Assembly: GCA_037447655.1 (NCBI GenBank)
Contig: JBBHKE010000905.1
Span: 276,609-289,368, forward strand
Length of the DNA stretch: 12,760 nucleotides
Direction of reading: 5' to 3'
Origin: Zygnema cylindricum
Taxonomy: Eukaryota > Streptophyta > Zygnematophyceae > Zygnematales > Zygnemataceae
Shown: in pieces, positions 1-6,913 of the stretch
Numbering within the stretch: position 1 is the first letter of the stretch
Layout: each line of letters opens with the position of its first letter
Program-made: the position numbers and the translations under genes
Notes under the pieces: generated by a model
Told to the model about the DNA's origin: nothing
Database searches by the model: none
Seen by the model: the letters and a program-made list of their open reading frames with translations, nothing else

Positions 1-174
1 TTTGATATGTGTATGTGTAATCCTCCCTTTTTTAAGAATATGGGACAAGCGGGACTGAATCCCCATAGTTCTTGTGGAGGGACGGGAGAGGAAATGGTTT
101 ATCCGGGAGGGGAGGGAGCGTTTATTCGACAAATTATCGAAGATAGTGTGGAATTGAGAGACCGAATACAGTGG
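1..174 (+). CDS. METTL16/RlmF-family RNA N6-adenine methyltransferase, internal exon (partial)
   Basis: This family (METTL16 in animals, FIO1 in plants, RlmF in bacteria) transfers a methyl group from S-adenosylmethionine to N6 of adenosine in structured RNA; eukaryotic members act on U6 snRNA and some mRNAs. Frame 1 is open for 58 codons from the left edge. It begins FDMCMCNPPFF, whose NPPF (residues 7-10) is the catalytic motif IV of the family; human METTL16 has a near-identical DFCMCNPPFF. A CGGTGEEM segment and PGGEGAFIRQIIEDS (residues 35-49) follow, matching the conserved EGGE-x-x-F-(I/V)-x-x-(I/M)-I-x-(D/E)-S block. The exon ends at ...RIQW with donor TGG|GTATAA; without splicing the frame stops at once (TAA, 178-180). 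The upstream part of the Rossmann domain lies outside the window. I could not find the expected next exon (a M-L-G-K-like block, then Q-G-x-T-x-R-W). Orthology to METTL16 rather than another family member is inferred. Confidence 0.86.
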
Positions 175-179
175 GTATA

Positions 180-378
180 AAGGGAGTGGAGGGAGAGGGA
201 GGGGGGGAGGAAAGAGGGAGGCATGGGCGGTGTAATGGGTATAGCGAGAGGGAGAAGGGAAGGAGGGAGGGAAGGGAGGAGGGAGGGGGGGAGGAGGGAG
301 GGAGAGAGAAAAGGAAGGAGGGGGGAGGGAGGAAAGAGGAAGGGAGAGAGAGGTAGGGAGAGAGAGAGGGAGAGAGGG
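180..378. repeat. Purine-rich (GGGA/GGAGA) low-complexity tract
   Basis: About 200 bp of nearly uninterrupted G and A on the + strand, built from irregular GGGAGG, GGAGAG and GAGAGA units. It begins a few bases inside the intron that follows the METTL16-like exon. The many GGG runs could form G-quadruplex or H-DNA structures. Short open frames here are Gly/Arg/Glu- or Pro/Leu/Ser-biased and are artefacts of the repeat. Confidence 0.9.
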
Positions 379-697
379 GGTTTAAAATCGACCCACCTAT
401 CCTCCATGGCTTTCCCTCCCACGTGTGAAATTTGAAATCGAAAAACCAGAAAATATTACTTGACAGAAATGCTCATTTTTTTTTTTCGCAAGGATGTAAA
501 TTCAGATTTTGAAAATCTTCATATACTCCCTAAAAGTAAAAAAGGAAAAAAAAAAAAAAAATTGTAAGAGAGAGTGAAAAAAGGACACAAATCGGAAAAA
601 TAAATTCAGAAAGTGCTACCGAAATTAGAGTGGATTTCTTATTATGTTTATCTCCTGAGGATCAGATTACAAGGCAACTTTAAATAGTGTGGATTTA
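379..697. other. No recognisable gene; AT-rich spacer
   Basis: AT-rich sequence with poly-A and poly-T runs near 475-490 and 540-562. Both strands were read for the missing downstream METTL16 block and nothing convincing was found. Confidence 0.5.
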
Positions 698-970
698 ATT
701 CTTTAGGGGTCTAAAAAAAATCCTTCTGGAGTTTTTAGATTTTTGAGGATTTTAGAGTTTTTGGGGTTTTTAGGATATATTGAGGGTTTTGGCGGTTTCC
801 AAGGTTTCTAGGGTTTTTTTAGGGTTGTCAGAAATTTTAGGTTTTTCAGGATAATTAGGGGTTCTAGGGTTTTAGAGTTTTGGGGTTTTAGGGTTTCGGG
901 GTTTTAGGGTTTTGGGGTTTTAAGATTTTTGGGGTTTAGGGTTTTGTGGTTTAGGGTTTCATAGGAGTTT
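698..970 (+). repeat. Degenerate telomere-like G/T-rich tract (TTTTAGGG / TTTAGGG / TTTTGGGG)
   Basis: The + strand repeats GGGTTTTAGGGTTT, GGGGTTTTAGGG and GGTTTAGGGTTTC with many variants; the cleanest part is about 855-960. Unit lengths of 7-8 bp alternate between TTTTAGGG-like (Chlamydomonas type), TTTAGGG-like (plant type) and TTTTGGGG-like forms. The left half (698-850) is more decayed. It may be an interstitial telomeric relic or an unrelated GT-rich satellite; the sequence alone does not decide. Confidence 0.65.
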
Positions 971-1319
971 ACAGGAAGAAGACAAACTAAAACAAAATAC
1001 GAACGAGAAAAGGACAACGAGTGTCGAGTTTCGGTCAAAACTATTTGAAATTTCCACCCTAATTTGGTTCAGTTTTCCAGTTATTCCGTACAATTTTGTC
1101 GGGTTTTGAACTCGGTATTGTACTGTCCAAAAAAGAAAAGCAATGATTGGAAAAGTAAACGGCCGATGACGTGGCTATAATTGAGAAAGGAAACTTTTTA
1201 AGGAATTTTTCATTATTTAGTGCGACGAATAATACGAGGGTAAAATAATTTGTGTAGAGATAGAAACAATATAGTAACACTAATTTGGATACACATGCCC
1301 ACATGGGCAGCAGATATAG
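971..1319. other. No recognisable gene
   Basis: AT-rich sequence without a credible coding signal. Minus-strand open frames here have no family resemblance and run into the MITE that follows. Confidence 0.45.
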
Positions 1320-1542
1320 CTACACCGTGTATCGCTATTAGTGTTAATATATTTTTCGCCTCATAAAACATCTTTTCTCTGTACACACCTGTCGGATTGT
1401 AAATCTGACGGTTGGAATTGAAAGGTAAGATTCTCAGCTTCCGATTGGCGGTCTCCAATTGAAAATCGAACAAGTGTGTACGGAGAAAATTTGTTTTATG
1501 TGGTCAAAAAAACATCAACACTAATAGCGATTCACGGTGTAG
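1320..1542. mobile_element. MITE copy 1, hairpin-type, TA-flanked
   Basis: The terminal inverted repeats are about 30 bp: the left end reads CTACACCGTGTATCGCTATT and the right end, reverse-complemented, reads CTACACCGTGAATCGCTATT, both continuing AGTGTT. The element is about 223 bp and carries a second nested inverted repeat. AAAACATCTTTTCTCTGTAC (1365-1384) pairs imperfectly with the segment at about 1474-1497, and a GTCGGATTGTAAAT-type arm pairs across the centre, so the whole unit can fold back on itself. The outer TA at each end fits a Tc1/mariner-type TA target. There is no coding capacity, so it must be mobilised in trans if at all. Confidence 0.8.
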
Positions 1543-1589
1543 TGTTCACATAGTCGACAAAGTTCGCGATTTTACCTCGACTTTATTAC

Positions 1590-1822
1590 TACACTAGGTA
1601 CTAACCTTTATTAATGTTGAAGTTATTTTTTGCCACTTAAAACATCATTTCTTCGTGCACACTTTTCGGATTGTCCATCCGATGGTTGCTATTGGAAGGC
1701 AAGATTCTCGCCTTCCTATTGGCGGTCTCCGATTGACAATCCGACAAGTGTGCACGGAGAAAATATGTTTTAGGTATATAAAATAATATAACACTAATAA
1801 GTAATAACTATTAGCCGGTGTA
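1590..1822. mobile_element. MITE copy 2, same family as 1320-1542
   Basis: The interior closely repeats copy 1: AAAACATCATTTCTTCGTGC, then TCGGATTGTCCATCCGATGG, the shared TTGGCGGTCTCC segment, and a closing CGACAAGTGTGCACGGAGAA arm. The right terminus, CCGGTG followed by TACTGTA, is well preserved. The left terminus near TACACTAGGTAC is decayed. The two copies lie 47 bp apart in the same orientation. The internal arms are better conserved than the termini, which suggests the hairpin itself matters or is repaired by gene conversion. Confidence 0.75.
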
Positions 1823-2479
1823 CTGTAGTAATCAAATCTGAGTGTGCTTTTCCGTGTCGACGCAGTTTTGTAATTTGATCACTGCCCTAGAATACCCAAA
1901 AAAACTAATAAAAAATCATATATGTGTCAAATACACCAAACCGTATTTTTGTTTATTGTTGATCGTAAAACGGTTTTTTTTGTGTGGTGTTGCCCTAGAA
2001 TACTCTAATAAACCCTGTAAAACCATGCAATCCTCGGAAAATCTATTCAAATGGTCTATTTGAAAACATAAATTTGGCAACTTCTGAAGCTACAAAACGA
2101 ACCTAAATTCCCTCTTTCACTCCCTCTCCTTCCCCTCTCCTTCAAATGTATTCATTTCCTAAATCCACACACAAACTTTTGATAAAACAAAGAACCCAAT
2201 TTGTCGCCTTCAATAATGTCAAAACAATTTCAATAATGTAGAGTGATATAGTTCAATAAATTTCAATTAATCAATGAAGCACCTCCTTAGATACTAAAAA
2301 ACTATCCAAATCTCTCAAATTTCCATTCAATCAACTTAAAAAGAGAAAAAAAGTCGACTTTAACAATCTCTCTCTCTCTCTCTCCCTATACAAATGTCAC
2401 TTCCCTCGACATCTCTAACCATAAAAACAATTCAATCCTCCCAAGTTTATATTCAATTCAATGCCTAATTTGTTTTAAA
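1823..2479. other. Intergenic spacer, no recognisable gene
   Basis: AT-rich spacer between the convergent METTL16-like and UAM genes. It contains a 13-bp direct repeat, TGCCCTAGAATAC, at 1883-1895 and 1991-2003, and a short CT microsatellite near 2370-2388. A 73-codon + strand frame at 1842-2063 has no family resemblance and is not supported as a gene. Confidence 0.5.
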
Positions 2480-2590
2480 CTGGAATTGATCCAAAAATAG
2501 AATTTGATCGAAAACTAGAATCGATCAAAAACTAGAATCATTAAAAACTAAATGTGGAAAATTAAAATTGATTAGAAACTAGAATTTGTC
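2480..2590. repeat. Minisatellite of 16-18 bp units just downstream of the UAM gene
   Basis: About five or six imperfect units of the type GAATTGATCAAAAACTA, such as GAATTTGATCGAAAACTA and GAATCGATCAAAAACTA, begin about 35 bp beyond the expected UAM stop codon on its 3' side. It probably lies in or beyond the 3' untranslated region. Confidence 0.75.
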
Positions 2591-2623
2591 GAATGGGAAA
2601 AGCTCCCGGAGTTACAGAAATCG

Positions 2624-2711
2624 TCAAAGTTCCAAAGCAAGGTCGACCCACGTCTCCATATGGGAGGAACTTTGAATAGTAAGGGTCCAATAAATCGAAA
2701 GATTTTTCTTC
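2624..2711 (-). pseudogene. UAM-family exon 7, C-terminus, one frameshift
   Basis: Acceptor GGGGAAG|GAAGAAAAA, phase 0. It encodes EEKSFDLLDPYYSKF, matching plant K-L-x-x-I-D-P-Y-F-x-K-L. The next family block appears as HMETWVDLALEL followed by TGA (2626-2624), matching M-V-T-W-I-E-A-W-D-E-L, but in the +1 frame. The distance between the two blocks is two bases shorter than expected. Without a shift the frame runs on with unrelated residues to about 2562. A TGTAA at 2616-2612, eight bases past the stop, resembles the green-algal poly(A) signal, but one pentamer is weak evidence. Confidence 0.75.
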
Positions 2712-2819
2712 CTTCCCCAAAAAAAGAAAAAAAATAAAAAAAAAAAGAAAGACAAAAAAGGAAGACAACATCATAGTTGTTTAACTATTAGATCATCATC
2801 AACATCATTGAATGATGGC

Positions 2820-2945
2820 CGATCTCTCCCTCTCCCCTCTCCCTCTCCCTCTCCCCCCCCTGTCCTCCGATCGATCCTGCTCCCCCTCCCTCCTCATCCC
2901 TCTCCCCCTCCTCCCCTCTCCTCTCCCTCTTCTCCTCCCTTAAAG
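2820..2945. repeat. CT-rich (CTCTCC) tract in UAM intron 6
   Basis: Irregular CTCTCCC / TCCCTCTCC pyrimidine tract on the + strand, purine-rich on the UAM sense strand, inside the 504-bp intron. It mirrors the purine-rich tract at 180-378. Confidence 0.9.
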
Positions 2946-3215
2946 TCTCTTCAATAAAAATATTACTACACAATATCATAACTAAAAAAACAAAAAAATA
3001 AATGTACCATCACTAATAGAAAATAGATCAAGAAATATAACTAATCGACATATATATGTATGTATGTATTATGTATTAAACATAACTTTTCATCGTCTTA
3101 AACAAGAATTTTAATTATATTAATCATAACTGTAATTACATTTAACATATTTTCAAATTATTTTAAACATACCTTTAATCATAAAAATCAAAATTTGTAG
3201 TTTAAAGTATATTAC

Positions 3216-3330
3216 CTTTTGTGCGATTTCAAGGTAACATTTTTCGGCGGTGTCGGAATTTTTCGATAAACGCAAATTTTGAAAAAAAGGAATTATTTCT
3301 TCTTGCCGAAACATTCCCACATATTCTTTT
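3216..3330 (-). CDS. UAM-family exon 6
   Basis: Acceptor AAATTTTCAG|AAAAGAA and donor AAG|GTAATA. One base completes a codon, then 38 codons encode [20 protein letters not shown] and CYLEIAQK, matching plant [17 protein letters not shown] and QQCYMELSK. It is fully open and well conserved although it follows a broken exon. No alternative start would make it usable alone. Confidence 0.86.
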
Positions 3331-3449
3331 CTGAAAATTTATAAATAAAAAAAAATCAAATAAGATACGTAAAGAAAAACAGAAAATCTAAACACGCGGA
3401 GTTTTTCCCTGGACATGTCTTTAGTTATTCATTCATAATAATTTAATTA

Positions 3450-3452
<3 letters not shown>

Positions 3453-3505
<53 letters not shown>
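3453..3505. repeat. (TA)n microsatellite
   Basis: An uninterrupted TA dinucleotide run of about 53 bp in UAM intron 5, likely polymorphic and prone to cruciform formation. Confidence 0.97.
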
Positions 3506-3508
<3 letters not shown>

Positions 3509-3594
3509 TATTTTTATTAATATTAATATTTATTATGTATTATTATATTCTGTTATATAAGTTCCGTGTACATATGTTTATTTATGCATACATG

Positions 3595-3637
3595 AATATA
3601 TATATACACACATATATATACAGAATATATATATATG

Positions 3638-3696
<59 letters not shown>
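3595..3696. repeat. Compound (TA)n / (TG)n / (GTAT)n microsatellite
   Basis: TA runs interrupted by ACACAC, CAGA and GTATGTA, then about 40 bp of pure TA. It lies in UAM intron 5. Confidence 0.95.
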
Positions 3697-3697
<1 letters not shown>

Positions 3698-4428
3698 AAT
3701 GTTATTTTGAAATAGTATCGGCTTTGTCTCGAATTTTTTTTTTTTCCCATTTGGAAGAAGCAAAAAATTTAATTCGTCCAAATGAATTTTAGTTATTTTT
3801 ATTTTTCTCAAGATTAGATGAAATTCCGGTTAAAAAATAAATAAATGGGCCACATTAGTTATGTGCTTCAAACCACAAAATTTCAAATTTTAATTCAAAT
3901 TATGATCTTAAAAAAAAAAAACATATATATATATATATAAATACTCTACAATTGAAATAACTTCCGAAAAATAAAGCCTTGAAAAAATTTCCTTAATTCA
4001 ATTTTTTACTTAAAAATCAAATTGCACTAACAATGAGTAAACTGACCAAGAAAAAAAAAAAAAAAAAAACAAATACAAGAACAAAAATATCAGCACAACT
4101 TTCTCCATTTTGCATAATCTTGATTTTTCATTTTTGCCTTTTATCTTTTTAATTTAAAATATATATATGTATATGTCTATGTTTTTTTTTTATGTATAAA
4201 AAAAGAAAAAAAGAGGAAGAAAAAATAAGGAAGATCCTTTACATATATACTCAAAGGCCTCTCTTCCCCCCCCCAAAAAATTATGATGATCAAATTGATG
4301 AAAAAATAAAATACAATAAAATTTTAAAATAATAATAATAATAATACTGAAAACCGTGAGATAATTCAAAAATATATGAAAATATAAGATAATAGAAAAT
4401 ACAGGGACTTTTTTTTTTTTTTAAATAC

Positions 4429-4510
4429 CTTAATTTGAGAAAGGGCTAGTATTGTCTTCTCGCCGAATATCGGTAAACCGTTTCCTCAGACCCCAAATGG
4501 TCCAAATTAC
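4429..4510 (-). pseudogene. UAM-family exon 5, degenerate (82 bp where about 89 is expected)
   Basis: After acceptor TTTTTTAG| the phase-0 frame reads VI, as expected after WCAK, but the family signatures that follow sit in different frames: DHLG in one (4502-4491), GLP in another (4479-4471), and PFLKL (4445-4431) in the first of these again. PFLKL joins in phase to exon 6 RKEY across donor AAG|GTATTT. Relative to a typical UAM the spacing is short by 1, 4 and 2 bases. The straight frame ends at TAA 4432-4430, and the frame that ends correctly contains TAG at 4448-4446. The conserved H-S-K-A-S-type segment is unrecognisable. Either the gene is dead from here or several base calls are missing. 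Confidence 0.75.
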
Positions 4511-4563
4511 CTAAAAAAAAAAAAACTTTCTTTGTAAGGTGTTTTTGTAACAGTTGAACAGTT

Positions 4564-4595
4564 GTCTTGCATTCCTCCCATTTGAGAATCTCCCA
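4564..4595 (-). repeat. Copy of an exon 4 segment inside intron 4
   Basis: 32 bp matching 4737-4768 of exon 4 with a single difference. On the sense strand it reads TGGGAGATTC(T/C)CAAATG and then GGAGGAATGCAAGAC. The copy lies about 115 bp beyond the exon 4 donor and is not flanked by splice sites that would use it. Confidence 0.9.
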
Positions 4596-4709
4596 AATAC
4601 TTAGAAATCGCTCAAAATATAAAATACACATTAAAAAAAAAAAACCCCATTCACAACAAAACTCAAAAAAACACTTAAAAAAAACATTAAAGAAAAAACA
4701 AAAACGTAC

Positions 4710-4847
4710 TTTCGCACACCATCCGGCCCATTGGTCGTCTTGCATTCCTCCCATTTGGGAATCTCCCATTGGAGGAAAATACATCGCAGCTCCGATGAGC
4801 TCCCGGTCGAATGCGAGATTTAGGGAGGACATCGGAAACAATGAACC
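4710..4847 (-). CDS. UAM-family exon 4 (residues 210-255)
   Basis: Acceptor AAATTAG|GGTTCATTG and donor GCGAAA|GTACGT, both phase 0. It encodes [34 protein letters not shown] and [12 protein letters not shown]. Plant proteins have [20 protein letters not shown] at the end of this stretch, so the length and the W-A-G-W-C-x-K core are preserved. Fragments of this exon occur again in both flanking introns. Confidence 0.88.
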
Positions 4848-4983
4848 CTAATTTAATAATAAAAAAACAAAAAACCTTGATTCAATACAAGAAAACCGCA
4901 ATCCGATATACGAACAAAAGTTTGTCAATATCGAATAGCAAATGTGGCGATTCACATACGACATCGGAAACAATGAACCCTAA
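4829..4983 (-). repeat. Duplicated exon 4 acceptor region, 132 bp apart
   Basis: A 23-bp segment is identical at 4829-4851 and 4961-4983. On the sense strand it spans the TTAG acceptor and the start of exon 4 (GGTTCATTGTTTCCGATGT). The sequence beyond each copy (poly-A, ATTCAATA, AAGAAAACC motifs) is also loosely alike, so this looks like a decayed tandem duplication of about 130 bp carrying the splice acceptor. Confidence 0.85.
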
Positions 4984-5126
4984 CTCAGTACACAAAAAAA
5001 AAAAAATTATTCAATTTACAAACAAAGAAACGAAATTCAATATACAAAAGAAAACCTTCATTCAATCTACAAATTAAGGACCCTCCACTACTTCGGTTGC
5101 GACATTTTCAAGCCGGAATCATAAAT

Positions 5127-5250
5127 AACGCCACTATTTGAGGGAGTGGACTGAAATCTGTCATGTATCCTTGCACTAAATTAGTGCTATATATTCTAGT
5201 TTCTTATTAACACTAATTAATGCTTAATGGCAATAACGATAGATAGTGTT
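5127..5250. mobile_element. Fossil MITE in UAM intron 3
   Basis: CCACTATTTGAGGGAGTGGA, then TGAAATCTGTCATGTATCCT and TGCACTAAATTAG, align with the core of the MITEs at 7747-7963, 8730-8930 and 9558-9760, where the equivalent is CACTATTTGAGAACGTGGAC and so on. AACACTAATTAATGCTTAAT and CAATAACGATAG may be remnants of one terminus. The ends are eroded, so boundaries are approximate. Confidence 0.65.
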
Positions 5251-5270
5251 ATAATTGAACAAATATTTTA

Positions 5271-5459
5271 TCATGAGAGAGCGAGATTTTCCGACTTATT
5301 TTCCTTAGCAATGTCGTTGTTTTTCCTAATACTAATTGAACAAAGTTTTTTCACCCAATGAATGGTCATGAGAGAGAGAGACTTTCAGCCCTTTTTTCTT
5401 AACAATGTCATTGCTTTTCCTAGTATTTATTGAATAAAGTTTTCTCACCCGAGGGATGG
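5271..5459. repeat. Tandem duplication (95 + 94 bp) overlapping the exon 3 donor
   Basis: Unit 1 is 5271-5365 and unit 2 is 5366-5459. Both start TCATGAGAGAG, share an AGCAATGTCGTTG / AACAATGTCATTG block, and end TTTTTTCACCCAATGAATGG / TTTTCTCACCCGAGGGATGG. The end of unit 2 is the 3' end of exon 3 with its donor, and the end of unit 1 is a decoy copy of that junction (sense TGG|GTGAAA). A more decayed partial unit may precede unit 1. Confidence 0.88.
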
Positions 5460-5584
5460 TCATGACGGCGTCAACATATCGAGTATTTTTTTGCGACGGC
5501 CTCACTAACTGCGTCGCGGCGTCGTAGTCAGGAGAATTCAGCCACAGGCCATGGGATATCACACTGGGCGACCCTTCACGAAGA
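5449..5584 (-). CDS. UAM-family exon 3 (residues 165-209)
   Basis: Acceptor TTTGCAG|TCTTCG; the T completes the AGT serine codon, then [20 protein letters not shown] and [13 protein letters not shown]. Donor CGG|GTGAGA is phase 0 and joins to GSLFPM of exon 4, matching plant IPKGTLFPM. The second essential arginine is in L-R-E-G. A tandem duplication overlaps the 3' end and donor of this exon. Confidence 0.88.
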
Positions 5585-6454
5585 CTGCAAAAGGACATTT
5601 TCCAAAGGACAATGGGAAAAAGAGACACTGGACATTAAAGCTTTCAAGGGGGCATTGGACATTAAAGCTTTCAAGGGGGCATTGGACATTAAATTTTTCA
5701 AAAGACATTGGACATTACATTTTGAAACTTCCAATGGACAGTGGACATTAAATTTTTCAAATGACATCGGACATTAAAACAACTACATTGGACACTGGAT
5801 ATTAGACTCTGGACATTAGACACTGAATGCTGGCCAACACTTCTCGGGAATTCAGAAATTAAAAATGTTCATTGAAAATTTGTCATTGAATATTGGACAC
5901 TAGACATCAGACTTCAATGTCACCTAGACAATGAACTTCAAGTGTTTGATGTGCAGCATTGTATATTGAAAATTGGATATTAAACATTGAGCATTAATCA
6001 TCTAACATTCGACATAGGGCATTAGAAATTGGACATTGGAAATTCGACATTTGAAACTGGAAACTGGACAGAAGAAATTGAGCATTGGACATTGAACACT
6101 GAAAATTAGACAGTAGACGCTGGACATTGTACATCAGAAATTGAAAATTTGACATTGAACATTGGACATTGCACATTGGACATTGAACATTTGACATTGG
6201 ACATTGGATATTGGACATTGGACATTGGACACCGGAAATATGAAATCGAATATTGGACAAAGAACATTGAACAGAGGGTATTAGACGCCCTAGATAAGTA
6301 ACTTCTACATTTAACATAATACTCCATGAAAATTAGACGATGTTAGAGTAATAATTTGTTAATAAAGCAATCAATTCTAAAAAAAGAAATTGTTGGAACA
6401 TCTTGGTCTCTGAAAAGACTTAGAAATGCTGTTAGAGTAAGGACAGAAAAAAAC
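5585..6454 (-). other. UAM intron 2 (870 bp), largely minisatellite
   Basis: Bounded by donor CAG|GTTTTT and acceptor TTTGCAG|. Most of its length is the GGACATT repeat described separately. Minus-strand open frames inside it (Cys/Pro/Met/Ser/Asn repeats) are artefacts of that repeat. Confidence 0.8.
5594..6275. repeat. Minisatellite based on 9-bp GGACATTGA/GGACATTGG units with 27-bp higher-order copies
   Basis: The + strand is dominated by GGACATTGG, GGACATTGA, GAACATTGG, GACACTGGA and relatives. At about 5633-5700 there are 27-bp units, GGACATTAAAGCTTTCAAGG plus GGGCATT, two copies nearly identical; 27 is three times 9. Around 6120-6240 the basic 9-mer is most regular. The centre (5800-6000) is degenerate. 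Confidence 0.9.
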
Positions 6455-6673
6455 CTGAAAGGATATCCTCTGACAAAATCGCAAGAATCGCGATACGGAT
6501 CGTAAAGCGTGTTAAAATAAAAGGGAGTCGATGGCGTCGACAAATTTTCTAAATGTTGTGAAATCGCATTAATTTTTTCGTTCGTTTGAGGATTCGTGGC
6601 TGGAAAACAATCCGAAGTCAAAGTAACAATGTATTTTTTTCGCGAAAAAAGCCATCCGGCGCAACGGCACGCA
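6455..6673 (-). CDS. UAM-family exon 2 (residues 92-163)
   Basis: Acceptor TTTTGCAG|TGCGTGCC and donor TTTCAG|GTTTTT. It encodes [18 protein letters not shown], then [10 protein letters not shown] where plant proteins have DDDCFVAKDP, then [19 protein letters not shown] and VRGYPF. The arginine in F-V-R-G-Y-P-F is the reversibly glycosylated position of plant RGPs. The exon is open throughout and ends two bases into the serine codon of S-L-R-E-G. A continuation of the frame past 6455 is intron read-through. Confidence 0.88.
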
Positions 6674-6913
6674 CTGCAAAATTAAAAAAAAAAAACACTA
6701 TAAAAAAAATTAAAAAAAATAAGAGTAAAGAAAAAAATCTATTAAAAAAGCAAAAGAACTCGAACATTGAGTTAAACAAAAACACACCAAAAAACGCAAA
6801 GTCAAAAATCCCAAAATAGACCCAAAAAAAAACCCAAATAAAAAAAATGAAAATAAAAAAAAAATCCTTTAAAAATTCAAAAAAAAATAAGGACAAAAAA
6901 AATATATACCCAC

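Larger units (their letters stand above)
3331..4428 (-). other. UAM intron 5 (1098 bp), repeat-rich, no gene seen
   Basis: The longest intron, with extreme AT content, two long AT microsatellites and poly-A/T runs near 4050-4070, 4184-4192 and 4410-4422. Translations here are Tyr/Ile or Lys/Asn artefacts. Confidence 0.75.

Noticed and set aside
99-435. Three overlapping ORFs of 61-107 codons on both strands
   Set aside because: They are translations of the purine-rich tract (Gly/Arg/Glu or Pro/Leu/Ser only); a real exon in another frame occupies the left part.
469-515. SQGCKFRF reading as a possible remnant of the METTL16 QGxTxRW motif
   Set aside because: A stop follows at once, no acceptor or upstream M-L-G-K block fits, and the match is too short.
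5994-6327. Two minus-strand ORFs rich in CPMSNVQ-like repeats
   Set aside because: They are produced by the 9-bp minisatellite in UAM intron 2, where the period keeps any frame open.
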